A stretch of DNA of 44,511 nt from Verrucomicrobiota bacterium. GTDB taxonomy: Bacteria; Verrucomicrobiota; Verrucomicrobiia; Limisphaerales; JADJPG01. Location of the stretch: positions 1 through 44,511 of the forward strand of contig JADJPG010000060.1 of NCBI GenBank assembly GCA_016713365.1. Reading direction: 5' to 3'. Below, piece after piece: positions 9,196 through 17,077 of this stretch; within the stretch, counting starts at the first letter, position 1, and the number at the start of each line of letters is the position of its first letter. The translations under genes were made by a program, and so were the position numbers. Below the pieces are notes generated by a model. The model was given only the letters and a program-made list of their open reading frames with translations, searched no databases and was not told where the DNA came from.

Positions 9196-9450
9196 CTAGT
9201 CTCGGATTGAGCCGGAGTTGGAATCATACGACGACAATAAAGCCGCACCTCTGGGCCGCCGGGCGAACTCGCCAGCGATAGCCCGGCGGTCAAATTCCTG
9301 CAACGATGCCATGATCACATACTTTCTGCCGTTGATGTTGCTCGTTCGGATCCAGCCTCGCTTCTCCCAGCGCCACAAAGTCACGTCCGAAATACCGCGT
9401 TCGCGACAGACAATGGTGGCAGGTCGCAGGGCAATTTGGTTCTCTTTCAT
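9196..9450 (-). CDS. Small AlpA/MerR-like helix-turn-helix protein
   Basis: From the ATG at 9450 the product is 84 aa: MKENQIALRPATIVCRERG, then ISDVTLWRWEKRGWI, which is a winged helix-turn-helix recognition region as in AlpA and excisionase-type proteins, then INGRKYVIMASLQEFDRRA, the wing and following helix. The longer open frame reaching 9867 is not used because its extra 139 residues have no domain and an odd composition. Such proteins act as small DNA-binding regulators or recombination directionality factors of integrated elements. With the broken tRNA-Leu 600 bases away this fits an element remnant, but no integrase gene is present in the window. Confidence 0.6.
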   Translation of the reverse strand: MKENQIALRPATIVCRERGISDVTLWRWEKRGWIRTSNINGRKYVIMASLQEFDRRAIAGEFARRPRGAALLSSYDSNSGSIRD

Positions 9451-9885
9451 ATGGTTGGGCTGACACAAAAAGATGGCTCTTTGAGAACATGATCCGCCGT
9501 CCGGAGCGTCCCTGTTGCACGAAAACGTCTGAGCAGTTTTAAAAAGATTCGTTGGTGAGCATTTACTTCCTAATGAGTTTGGATTCCTCGATCGCGCCGC
9601 AACATAAGTGCCCATGCCATTTCGGTAATTAAAGGCTCGGGTAAAATCTCCTGCAATTGATGTGCCCTCTCGATCGGGCGTCGCAGAGTCACTGCGGGCG
9701 GCCCCTCGGGGCGGTCCTTGGTAGGATACGAAACCGAGGTTAGTCAAAACCGAGTCAGATCTCACCTCATGCCAACTGCGCACCTTCTGTGGCAGCCATA
9801 CCGTCCTTAGGAGCTTGTTCTGGTTTCGCGCTGAATCGATGGGGAAGCTCTGCAATCCAGAAACCAAGGGCGACTCTGGATAAAT

Positions 9886-9909
9886 TTTTTGCTACACTTT
9901 TTGCTACAC
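9886..9909. repeat. 12-bp tandem duplication
   Basis: TTTTTGCTACAC occurs twice in a row with no spacer, followed by TTT. It lies on the tRNA-distal side of the accessory stretch. It may be a recombination scar or a small regulatory repeat; nothing in the sequence decides. Confidence 0.7.
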
Positions 9910-9998
9910 TTTACCACTTGAGAATCGTGCCTGCTGTGCGCCTGTTATTGAAGCGTGTTTGAAAGCTGAATGCTCGTTCCGATTAGTAAACAAAGGTG

Positions 9999-10039
9999 TT
10001 TCAGGAGGTTTGTGTGAATCCTTTTGAAGCCTCCTGAAA
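9999..10039. repeat. 10-bp perfect inverted repeat next to the truncated tRNA
   Basis: TTTCAGGAGG (9999-10008) and CCTCCTGAAA (10030-10039) are perfect complements with a 21-base loop. There is no T run after either arm, so a rho-independent terminator is unlikely. It lies 15 bases from the break in tRNA-Leu and could be part of an element end or attachment region (inference). Confidence 0.6.
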
Positions 10040-10054
10040 ACTGCGGCGTGGGAA

Positions 10055-10093
10055 TTTTGAGTCTAGCGCGTCTGCCAATTCCGCCACATCGGC
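10055..10093 (-). tRNA. 5' half of tRNA-Leu(CAA), truncated in the anticodon stem
   Basis: On the minus strand from 10093 the sequence starts GCCGATG (acceptor), T8, then the conserved D-arm GGCGGAATTGGCAGACGCG, anticodon stem CTAGA and loop CTCAAAA with anticodon CAA at 10059-10057. The 3' side of the anticodon stem should read TCTAG but reads TTCCC. No variable arm, TPsiC arm or complementary acceptor (CATCGGC) occurs nearby. The open frame across it reads MWRNWQTR, the usual translation of tRNA-Leu 5' ends. It is a partial gene, probably left by insertion or deletion at the anticodon loop, and is not functional as it stands. Confidence 0.7.
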
Positions 10094-10255
10094 CACCAAG
10101 CTGCGTAAACGCAGGACCTCTTTCCTACACCATTGATCGCCGGTGCCGCAAGCACCCAATTCAATTGCTCGCCGATGCGGTAAGTTCCTCGCGCGCGCCC
10201 GGCGCAGCCATTGCCCGCTTTACTCCTCCTTGGTGCGGGCCCATGCTGGTGCAGA

Positions 10256-10864
10256 ATGTCAACGCACTCTGAGTCTCCGCTCGATCGTCTTTGGAAGGAA
10301 TACGGCGCGGCTTTCCGCGACTTCGATGACATCACGCTCGGGCGCTGGCTTTCCCAGACGCTTTCCCAGCTGGCGGGACGTTCCTGGCGCCTTTCGCATC
10401 CGCTGCTGGGTGCCTACCGGCTGGCGGCGCAGCTGGCGCATGAACGCCAGATCTGGCTCAAGCGCATGGCAACTCCGCCCTCGGCGTATCGTGAGTCGAC
10501 CTGTTGCCGCGCCCCGTTGTTGCCGCTGTTCACTCGCGACATTCTTGATGCCGGGTTGATCTGCCAGCATTGCGGGGATACCTGCGTGCCTTTTGATGAC
10601 ATCCCGCCGGAGCTGCAATCGGAAGCGCGGGAGTGGGCGCAGAAGTATGCCCCGTTGCATGCCGTGGCCCACTGGGATGATGCCCAGCGCAAGAAGTGCG
10701 GGAGCTACGATGGCGCGTTGGACGATGCCGCGGATGACGTGGAGGAATTGCTCGCCACCGCCGGTAAAGACATCGTGCCGAAGTTCCTCGAAGCGTATCC
10801 TGCCATTGTCTGGGAAGATCAGGATGAATGCCTCGAAGTTCGTCCCGAAGACATCGAGCTGTGA
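10256..10864 (+). CDS. Conserved hypothetical protein with a CxxC motif
   Basis: The ATG at 10256 gives a clean 202-aa product (MSTHSESPLDRLWKEYG...); an upstream start at 10211 would add a hydrophobic tail unlike the rest. The protein is mostly helical, rich in Trp and Arg, and contains SCCR-like and CQHCGDTC cysteine groups around residues 80-115 that could bind zinc. It ends with WEDQDECLEVRPEDIEL. I believe similar proteins occur in other Verrucomicrobia, but I know no function. It is followed after 16 bases by the AsmA-like gene and is probably cotranscribed. Confidence 0.65.
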   Translation: MSTHSESPLDRLWKEYGAAFRDFDDITLGRWLSQTLSQLAGRSWRLSHPLLGAYRLAAQLAHERQIWLKRMATPPSAYRESTCCRAPLLPLFTRDILDAGLICQHCGDTCVPFDDIPPELQSEAREWAQKYAPLHAVAHWDDAQRKKCGSYDGALDDAADDVEELLATAGKDIVPKFLEAYPAIVWEDQDECLEVRPEDIEL

Positions 10865-10880
10865 GTCGCTCGTCGCGCCC

Positions 10881-11576
10881 ATGAAAAAACGATTCCTGCG
10901 CTGGTTGATGGTGCTGCTGGGAATTGTGATCGTGCTCTGTGTCGCGGTGTTGTTGTCGCGGGATCTAGTTCTGAAATCACTCGCGGCGCGGGGCATCGAG
11001 GAGGAGACGGGGCTTCGCGCGGTGATTGGGGAACTTTCCACGGAACTCGGCTCGGGCGCGCTGCATGTGCGGAATCTGAAGCTCTACAATCCTCCGGAGT
11101 TTGGCGGCCAGCTCATGGCGGATGTGCCCGAGCTTTACGTCGACGTGGATGCGGAGAAGGCGGCGAATGGGAAGCTGCACTTCCGCAGTCTCAAGTTGAT
11201 TCTCACCGAGCTGAACATAGTAAAGAATGCCGCCGGCCGGCTCAATCTCGACGGGGTGGAGAAACGTGTCCGCGAACGTATTCGCCAGCGGCGTGAACGG
11301 AACAAGGGCGAAAAATTAGAGTTTGAATTCGCTGGCCTCGAGCACATGCAGCTGACCTTGCGCAAGGTTCTTTACACCGACCTGAAGCCGCCGGCTCAAA
11401 CCCGGGCGCTGGATTTGGCCATTCAGGACGAAGTTGTTCGGGGCCTGAAGACGGAGGACGAGCTGGGGCGTTGGGCGGGCGGAATGATGTTTCGGCTGCT
11501 GATCCAGGTATCGCTTAGTCAGCTGGGGTCGCCCGGGATCGAAGTCAGTCCGGCCTCGTCCCCTGCGTCCCCGTGA
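10881..11576 (+). CDS. AsmA-like membrane-anchored protein
   Basis: The ATG at 10881 starts MKKRFLRWLMVLLGIVIVLC, an N-terminal membrane anchor with a basic cytoplasmic end. The periplasmic part follows the AsmA/TamB N-terminal pattern: LSTELGSGALHVRNLKLYNP, then LYVDVDAEKAANGKLHFRSL, then LTELNIVKNAAGRLNLD. AsmA-family proteins take part in outer-membrane lipid transport; they are usually 500 aa or more, while this one is 231 aa and keeps only the first repeat unit. The remainder contains an Arg/Glu-rich helix and a second beta segment. Exact role unknown. Confidence 0.65.
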   Translation: MKKRFLRWLMVLLGIVIVLCVAVLLSRDLVLKSLAARGIEEETGLRAVIGELSTELGSGALHVRNLKLYNPPEFGGQLMADVPELYVDVDAEKAANGKLHFRSLKLILTELNIVKNAAGRLNLDGVEKRVRERIRQRRERNKGEKLEFEFAGLEHMQLTLRKVLYTDLKPPAQTRALDLAIQDEVVRGLKTEDELGRWAGGMMFRLLIQVSLSQLGSPGIEVSPASSPASP

Positions 11577-11643
11577 ACGGGCTGCCGAGTCAGCCAGCGC
11601 CAAATGGTTTGTCTGTGGCGGGGAATCAAGTTACACCTTCGCC

Positions 11644-12276
11644 ATGGAAACCTTGGAACAGATCAAGGCTCGCATTGAAGCAGCGGTCCCGGGCGCGCAA
11701 TTGCAGATCATCGCGAATGATTCGCCGTCCGCCCAAACCTCGTTGCTGGTGGATTCCCCTCACGCTGTCGCGGTGGCGAAGTTTCTCCGGGACGACCCTG
11801 CGCTCTACCTCGATTACGCCTCCAATGTAACGGGCATCGACTGGCCGGAACGGGTCGAGAAAATCAAGACCAAGGTGAAGAAGCTGGTCGATGGCGTGGA
11901 GAAGGAAGCGGAAGAGATTACTGAAAAGAAAACGCCGGCTTACCTGGAAGTTGTTTACCATCTTTACTCCATCGCGAAGAAGCATGGGCCGGTCATCCTG
12001 CGGCTGCGAACGCCCGATCGCGGTGAGAACGTTACCGTGCCGTCCTTGACGGGGCTGTGGCGCGGATGCGAATTGCAGGAAAGGGAGGTGTTTGATCTTT
12101 ACGGGGTGCGTTTCGAAGGGCATCCGGACCTGCGGCGCATCCTGATGTGGGATGGCTTTAAGGATTTTCCCATGCGCAAGGATTACGTGGAACCCGGCGA
12201 CTACGAATACGAGCCCACGCCGCACGACGAAGTGCTGGAGAAAGTGAAGGCGACGCAGGCGCCCGCGACGAGCTGA
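11644..12276 (+). CDS. nuoC: NADH-quinone oxidoreductase subunit C (30-kDa subunit)
   Basis: The 210-aa product carries the complex I 30-kDa signature: LWRGCELQEREVFDLYGV followed by RFEGHPDLRRILMWDGF and the C-terminal DYVEPGDYEY. NuoC is a peripheral subunit of complex I next to NuoD and NuoB and helps form the quinone and N2 region. Two things are odd. It stands alone: no other nuo gene lies within the window, although nuoC is usually between nuoB and nuoD. It also carries a Lys/Glu-rich insert of about 30 residues (ERVEKIKTKVKKLVDGVEKE...) between the first two strands. Family assignment is firm. Confidence 0.92.
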   Translation: METLEQIKARIEAAVPGAQLQIIANDSPSAQTSLLVDSPHAVAVAKFLRDDPALYLDYASNVTGIDWPERVEKIKTKVKKLVDGVEKEAEEITEKKTPAYLEVVYHLYSIAKKHGPVILRLRTPDRGENVTVPSLTGLWRGCELQEREVFDLYGVRFEGHPDLRRILMWDGFKDFPMRKDYVEPGDYEYEPTPHDEVLEKVKATQAPATS

Positions 12277-12340
12277 AAGGCAGCTTGCGCAGGCGGGGAA
12301 GGGCGTTTCGACGGTTGAAGCGAAACAAAAAACGCAGTCG

Positions 12341-12369
12341 TTGACACCGGCATGAACCGCATCTAGGCT
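12341..12369 (+). promoter_or_regulatory. Sigma-70 type promoter for the coiled-coil/lipoprotein genes
   Basis: A perfect -35 TTGACA (12341-12346) is separated by exactly 17 bases from TAGGCT (12364-12369). Transcription would start near 12376, about 26 bases before the ATG at 12402. The -10 matches only three of six consensus bases. Confidence 0.55.
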
Positions 12370-12401
12370 GACCAAGAATTTAACCCGATACATCGGAACA
12401 C

Positions 12402-13160
12402 ATGTTACTTCGAATCTGTTTAATCCTGGCGATTTTGACCGGCGTGGGCGTCATCGGTGTGAGCCAGTTCATGTTGAAGCCCCAAATCGAGGAGATCATC
12501 ACGACCCGCGATCACAACAAGACCGAGTGGGACAAGTCGAAGAGCGAGTTGGCCAAGACCAAGACGACGCTCAAGAACACGAACGAGAAACTCGCCAAGA
12601 CCGAGTCGACTCTCGAGGAGACCAAGACCCAGCTGACCGCCACGACCGCCAAATTCGAGGGTGAACAGAAGCGGGCGAACGGTTTGCAGGACAACCTCAA
12701 CAAGTCCAACAGCGAACTGAAGGCGGCGAAGGACGAGTTGTTTGCTTACACTTCGACGAGCGTTAAGCCGGAGGAAATTAAAGGACTGGTGGCAACTGTG
12801 AAGAGCTTGACCACTGAAAATCAGGGTCTGGTTGCCGAGGTAAAGGTTTTTAGCAAGAAGGCAGACGACTATAAGCGAACGCTGGATAGTGTTTTGGGGA
12901 AAGAGAACTTGGATCCCGTTTTGCCTCGCGAACTTCGCGGCAAAGTCGTCGTCGTAGATCCGAAATGGGATTTCTTGGTTCTCGATATCGGTGCCAAGAA
13001 CAGCCTCGTTCAGAACGGTGTTCTCCTCGTCAGTCGCAATGGTGAGTTGGTGGCCAAGGTTCGCGTGATGGAAGTTCAAGAGAACCGTTCCATTGCGAAC
13101 ATCATGCCGGGTTGGAAGATTAAGGACGTCACCGAAGGCGACCTGGTCCTTCCTTACTGA
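12402..13160 (+). CDS. Membrane-anchored coiled-coil protein
   Basis: A 252-aa protein with an N-terminal membrane helix (LLRICLILAILTGVGVIGV), then a long coiled coil of repeated Lys/Thr/Glu/Leu heptads (about residues 35-165, e.g. LAKTKTTLKNTNEKLAKTES), then a compact beta domain VVVDPKWDFLVLDIGAKN ... GELVAKVRVMEVQENRSIAN. The layout recalls MreC, and the end domain recalls C-terminal beta domains of envelope coiled-coil proteins, but length and motifs do not match MreC. Likely periplasmic and cell-envelope associated. It has its own promoter and is followed after 10 bases by the lipoprotein gene. Confidence 0.65.
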   Translation: MLLRICLILAILTGVGVIGVSQFMLKPQIEEIITTRDHNKTEWDKSKSELAKTKTTLKNTNEKLAKTESTLEETKTQLTATTAKFEGEQKRANGLQDNLNKSNSELKAAKDELFAYTSTSVKPEEIKGLVATVKSLTTENQGLVAEVKVFSKKADDYKRTLDSVLGKENLDPVLPRELRGKVVVVDPKWDFLVLDIGAKNSLVQNGVLLVSRNGELVAKVRVMEVQENRSIANIMPGWKIKDVTEGDLVLPY

Positions 13161-13170
13161 GGCTCCCTCG

Positions 13171-13341
13171 ATGAAGTTCAAACGACAAACAGCGCTGGCT
13201 CTGTTGGTCGTTCTCGTTGCTGGGTTCGTTTTCTCCGGGTGCAAAACCCCTGACGATATCGACAACGAGACCTCCCGTCCTTGGAACGCCCCCCGTTCGT
13301 GGGAAACCGGGCTTCCCGGATTTCAGCAAGAACGGCGCTAA
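13171..13341 (+). CDS. Small lipoprotein
   Basis: A 56-aa product starting at ATG 13171 with a classical lipoprotein signal: basic start MKFKRQ, hydrophobic ALALLVVLVAGFV and lipobox FSGC, with cysteine at about residue 25. The mature part is only about 32 residues and ends SRPWNAPRSWETGLPGF. As I recall, short lipoproteins with this Pro/Trp-rich tail are common in Verrucomicrobia and sit next to coiled-coil proteins. The two genes are 10 bases apart and presumably act together in the envelope. Function unknown. Confidence 0.7.
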   Translation: MKFKRQTALALLVVLVAGFVFSGCKTPDDIDNETSRPWNAPRSWETGLPGFQQERR

Positions 13342-13378
13342 GTCGTTCTTTGCAGCGGGCTAAATTCGTCTCCTCCGG

Positions 13379-14944
13379 TTACTTCGCGAACTCCACGCAA
13401 CGCGTCTCGCGCATCACCGTCACACGAATTTGTCCGGGATACTGGAGCTCCGACTCAATCTTGCGGGAAAGGCTGCGGGCCAGCGCGTAGGCTTGTTCGT
13501 CCGTCACATCCTCGGGCTTCACCACCACGCGTAATTCGCGGCCGGCTTGCACGGCGAAACATTTCTCGACTCCGGAGAACGATAATCCGATGCGTTCCAA
13601 ATCCTCCACGCGCTTGATGTAGGTCGTCATCGTTTCCGAGCGCGCGCCGGGACGGGACGCGCTGATGGCGTCAGCCGCGCTGACGAGAATGCCGAGCGGG
13701 CCGTGATGTGGAACTTCGTCGTGATGGGAGGCGACGGCGTTGACCACTTCCTCGGATTCACCAAGGCGCCGCAATACATCCGCACCAACCAATGCGTGCG
13801 GTCCTTCCACCTCGTGACTGACGGCTTTTCCGATGTCGTGCAGCAATCCGCAGCGGCGCGCAGCGGCGGCGTCGAGTCCGAGTTCTGAGGCCAGCAATCC
13901 GGTGAGATGCGCGACTTCGATGCAGTGATCGAGGACGTTCTGGGAAAAGCTGTGGCGGAAGCGGAGGCGACCGAGAAGTTTCGCGACCTCTGGATGAATC
14001 GAGGCGATGCCGGCTTTCAGGATGGCCTCGTCGCCATAGCGGGCGATGGTTTCGTCCATTTCCTGGCTGACCTTCGTAACGACTTCCTCGATGCGCGTCG
14101 GGTGAATGCGACCGTCGAGAATCAATCGTTGCATCGATTCGCGGGCGATCTCGCGTCGGACCGGATCGAAGCCGGACAGCACGACGGCATTCGGCGTGTC
14201 GTCGATCAAAACCGTGACGCCAGTGGCGGCTTCGAAGGCGCGAATGTTCCGGCCTTCGCGACCGATGATGCGGCCCTTCAGTTCCTCGCTCGGGAGCGCC
14301 ACGGTGGCGCTGGAAATTTCGTAAGTCTGCCCGCCTGCGTAGCGTTGGATGGCGAGGCTGATGATGCGGCGCGCCTTTTCTTCAGCCTTCGATTTGGCCT
14401 CGTCGAGAATGCGCCGCGTCAACTGGCTGGCGTCCTGCAACGATTCCATTTCGATCTCGCGGAGCAACTGGGTTCGCGCCTCGGCTTCGTTGAGGCGGGC
14501 GACCGCCTGAAGCTGTTCCCGGCGCTGCTTGGCGATCTCTGCGGCGGCGCACCTGAGCTTTTCCAGTTCGTCCGCCTTCACCTTGCACGTTTCTTCCTGA
14601 TCGCGAAGCCGGCGTTCCTCCTCCACGAGGCTCTGGAGCTGTTTGTTGATCAGGGATTCGCGTTCGACGAGGCGGCGTTCGGCGTCACCGAGTTCCTGCT
14701 TGCGGGTACTGAATGAGTTCTCGGTGTCCTGACGGATCTTGAGCGCTTCCTCGTTGGCTTGGAGGCGTGCTTCGCGGGTGATGGTTTCGGCCTGACGGCG
14801 TGCGTCTTCGAAGGCGGTCTTCTCCCTGAGCTCAAGCGCAGCCCGGAGATTTCGCTCCTTCCATCTCCACAGCCAGTAGCCCGTTGCCGAGCCGGCAACA
14901 AAGCACACGGGCCCCCAAATGACAGGATTTTCCAGCAAACTCAT
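13379..14944 (-). CDS. rny: Ribonuclease Y
   Basis: RNase Y is a membrane-bound endoribonuclease that starts mRNA decay. The 521-aa product has the family's order: an N-terminal membrane helix (PVIWGPVCFVAGSATGYWLW), a long charged coiled coil, a KH domain with the GxxG loop (GRIIGREGRNIRAFE), and an HD domain with LLHDIGKAVSHEVEGPHALV and SAADAISASRPGARSE. The ATG at 14944 is chosen because it follows the stop of the upstream gene with one base between (TGAAATG), which suggests translational coupling; a GTG at 14965 is possible. It is the last gene of the rarA-fau-rny operon. Length and motifs are normal. Confidence 0.95.
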   Translation of the reverse strand: MSLLENPVIWGPVCFVAGSATGYWLWRWKERNLRAALELREKTAFEDARRQAETITREARLQANEEALKIRQDTENSFSTRKQELGDAERRLVERESLINKQLQSLVEEERRLRDQEETCKVKADELEKLRCAAAEIAKQRREQLQAVARLNEAEARTQLLREIEMESLQDASQLTRRILDEAKSKAEEKARRIISLAIQRYAGGQTYEISSATVALPSEELKGRIIGREGRNIRAFEAATGVTVLIDDTPNAVVLSGFDPVRREIARESMQRLILDGRIHPTRIEEVVTKVSQEMDETIARYGDEAILKAGIASIHPEVAKLLGRLRFRHSFSQNVLDHCIEVAHLTGLLASELGLDAAAARRCGLLHDIGKAVSHEVEGPHALVGADVLRRLGESEEVVNAVASHHDEVPHHGPLGILVSAADAISASRPGARSETMTTYIKRVEDLERIGLSFSGVEKCFAVQAGRELRVVVKPEDVTDEQAYALARSLSRKIESELQYPGQIRVTVMRETRCVEFAK

Positions 14945-14945
14945 T

Positions 14946-15542
14946 TCAAAACCGGGCGCGGGCACCTACCAATCGCCAGCGCGTCGGTGTCAGGATGCAA
15001 TTCAATTGGATGTCATGAGGCTCCAGCGGGAACTCACTTTCGATCTGGCAATCAAACGCCACACCGCACTTCAGTGCTGGAACCCCGGCGAGCAGCCGGT
15101 CGTAATACCCTTTTCCCCGACCCAGCCGACCACCGTTGAGGGTGAATCCTATCCCCGGCACCAAGACCAAGTCCAGCCGCATTAAATCAAAAATGGGACA
15201 GTGAGCCTTGGGTTCCAGGATTCCGAACTGTCCGGCCTGCAAATCCCGTTCCCGATCTTGCACCAGGCAGGGAACATATTGATCCGCCTCGGGCGAATGC
15301 CGGAGCAGCGCGATTTGCTTCCCCGCATCCCACGCCTGCACGAGCGACGGCCAGAGGTTGGGCTCCTGTTTCATCGGCACGAACGCGAGGATTGCGCGCG
15401 CTGACTTCCAGACGGGTTGCTCTTCCAGTCTCCTTCGAATCGCAGCGGACCCGCTCTCGTGCTCCTCCGCCGTCATAGCCTTCAGCCGTCCGCGAATCTC
15501 CCGGCGCAGTTCGGCTTTTCGCAATCGATCTGCCTCGTTCAT
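14946..15542 (-). CDS. 5-formyltetrahydrofolate cyclo-ligase
   Basis: This enzyme converts 5-formyl-THF to 5,10-methenyl-THF with ATP and returns the folate reserve to one-carbon metabolism. The 198-aa product has the conserved N-terminal basic helix (LRKAELRREIRGRL), the ILAFVPMKQEPN strand, DLVLVPGIGFTLNGGRLGRG and GKGYYDRLL with the glycine-rich ATP loop. The start at 15542 is fixed by an ATGA overlap with the stop of rarA (TGA at 15541-15539) and by a GGGGG stretch just upstream. It is cotranscribed with rarA and rny. Confidence 0.93.
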   Translation of the reverse strand: MNEADRLRKAELRREIRGRLKAMTAEEHESGSAAIRRRLEEQPVWKSARAILAFVPMKQEPNLWPSLVQAWDAGKQIALLRHSPEADQYVPCLVQDRERDLQAGQFGILEPKAHCPIFDLMRLDLVLVPGIGFTLNGGRLGRGKGYYDRLLAGVPALKCGVAFDCQIESEFPLEPHDIQLNCILTPTRWRLVGARARF

Positions 15543-16921
15543 TTGCCCCCGGCTTTGCGCCGTTCTTCCATCATCAACGTCCGCCATCGCTCCGCGCGTT
15601 CCTTAATCTTCTTTTCCGTGCCCTGCTCGGAAGGTTCGTAGTAACGCTTCTCCGCTCCGAGGTAATCCTGCGCCACAAAATGATCCGGATGATCGTGAGC
15701 GTACTGATACCCGACTCCGTGCCCGAGCCGTTTTGAGCCAGCGTAATGGCCGTCGCGCAGATGTTCCGGCACCGGGAGCGTCCGGCCTGAGCGAACATCC
15801 TCCAGCGCGGCGTCGATCGATTTGATCACCGAGTTGCTCTTGTTCGCGGTGGCGATGTAGATGGTCGCCTCCGCGATGGGTATCCGCGCTTCCGGCCAGC
15901 CGATGAACTCCGCCGCCTGATGCGCGGCGTTGGCGAGCACGAGAGCCATCGGGTCCGCCAAACCCACGTCCTCCGCCGCATGAATCACGATGCGGCGCGT
16001 GATGAAGCGTGGGTCTTCGCCGGCGTGAATCATCTTAGCCAGCCAGTAAAGCGCCGCGTCTGGATCGCTGCCGCGCATTGATTTGATGAAGGCCGAAATC
16101 GTGTCGTAGTGCGCGTCGCCGTCCCCGTCATAAACCACGGCTTTCTTCTGAATGCTCTGTTCGGCGGCGGCGAGGTCGATGTGGCGCGATCCGTCTGCTC
16201 CCGGCGATGTGGTCAGCACGGCGATTTCGAGCGCGTTCAATGTCTTGCGCGCATCGCCGTCGCCGACGCGGGCGAGGTGTTTCAAGGCGTCGTCATCCAC
16301 CCGAACCTTGAGATGGCCGAGACCGCGTTCTTCGTCAGCAATGGCGCGGCGGAGCAGCCCCAGTAAATCGTCTTCGGTGAGCGGGCGCAGCTCGAAGACT
16401 TGCGAGCGGGAAACGAGCGGGGAATTGACGAAGAAAAATGGGTTGTGTGTCGTCGCGCCGATCAGCCGCACCGTGCCGGCTTCCACATCTGGGAGTAACA
16501 CGTCCTGCTGCGATTTGCTGAAGCGATGGATCTCGTCAATGAACAGGATGGTCGGCTGGCCTGTGTTTGCAAGACGGTTGGCGGCGCCCGCCAGAACGCG
16601 GCGCATGTCGGCGACGTTGGATTCCACGCCGCTCAGGCGCTCGAACTTGTTCTTCGTGTGATGCGCGATGATCTGCGCGAGTGACGTTTTGCCTGTACCA
16701 GGAGGTCCATAGAAAATGAGGGACTGAATGCGATCGGCTTCAATCGCGCGACGTAGGAGTTGGCCGGGCGCGAGGATGTGCGATTGCCCGACGTATTCGC
16801 TAATCGACCGGGGCCGCATCCGCGCCGCCAGCGGCGCCGACGATTGCATTGGCTCCGGCGGCGTTGGGGTAGGGGTCGCCTCCAGCGGCGGATTCGGAGC
16901 GAATAGGTCATCCCGAGACAT
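15539..16921 (-). CDS. rarA: Replication-associated recombination protein A (AAA+ ATPase RarA/MgsA)
   Basis: RarA is a clamp-loader-related ATPase acting at stalled replication forks. The 460-aa product has an N-terminal Pro-rich segment, then RMRPRSISEYVGQSHIL, Walker A GPPGTGKTS, Walker B ILFIDEIHRF, sensor 1 IGATTHNPFF, and the C-terminal oligomerisation region with SMRGSDPDAALYWLAKM, VGLADPMAL and the end motif GYQYAHDHPDHFVAQDYLG. The ATG at 16921 is preferred to the start at 16951, which adds ten residues without support. It is first in the operon with fau and rny and is divergent from the pilin gene at 17078. Confidence 0.94.
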   Translation of the reverse strand: MSRDDLFAPNPPLEATPTPTPPEPMQSSAPLAARMRPRSISEYVGQSHILAPGQLLRRAIEADRIQSLIFYGPPGTGKTSLAQIIAHHTKNKFERLSGVESNVADMRRVLAGAANRLANTGQPTILFIDEIHRFSKSQQDVLLPDVEAGTVRLIGATTHNPFFFVNSPLVSRSQVFELRPLTEDDLLGLLRRAIADEERGLGHLKVRVDDDALKHLARVGDGDARKTLNALEIAVLTTSPGADGSRHIDLAAAEQSIQKKAVVYDGDGDAHYDTISAFIKSMRGSDPDAALYWLAKMIHAGEDPRFITRRIVIHAAEDVGLADPMALVLANAAHQAAEFIGWPEARIPIAEATIYIATANKSNSVIKSIDAALEDVRSGRTLPVPEHLRDGHYAGSKRLGHGVGYQYAHDHPDHFVAQDYLGAEKRYYEPSEQGTEKKIKERAERWRTLMMEERRKAGGK

Positions 16922-17077
16922 GCCTGTGAAATATGAACCTGCGTCCGCCAAACCAAAATCAAAATTTGCGCCGGGCCGGATCTCTCTTTACGAAACTTTG
17001 CCGGGAGATGGCGGTTTCACTGTTGTCGGCGGTGAAAGGATCGTCCGCCGACTCAACACCAACCCATTCACTGCAAC

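Larger units (their letters stand above)
9451..10255. other. Accessory gene-free stretch
   Basis: About 800 bases without a convincing gene. It holds a 12-bp tandem repeat (9886-9909), a 10-bp perfect hairpin (9999-10039) and the 5' half of a tRNA-Leu (10055-10093), listed separately. A minus-strand open frame through the tandem repeat reads SVAKSVAKNLSRVALGF but has no start and is probably chance or a fragment. Between 10100 and 10255 I see nothing but the leader of the next gene. Confidence 0.5.

Noticed and set aside
9451..9867. N-terminal extension of the minus-strand frame ending at 9196
   Set aside because: No domain, odd composition and no ribosome site; the HTH protein is complete from the ATG at 9450.
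9900..10093. tRNA-Leu with a group I intron in the anticodon loop
   Set aside because: No 3' exon (CATCGGC acceptor, TPsiC arm) or intron core was found on the minus strand downstream.
10063..10335. Minus-strand 90-codon frame ending MWRNWQTR
   Set aside because: The end is a translation of tRNA-Leu and the rest mirrors the gene at 10256.
13907..14716. Long plus-strand open frame (269 codons) opposite rny
   Set aside because: It is the mirror of the rny coding strand in G+C-rich DNA; no domain, and rny is certain.
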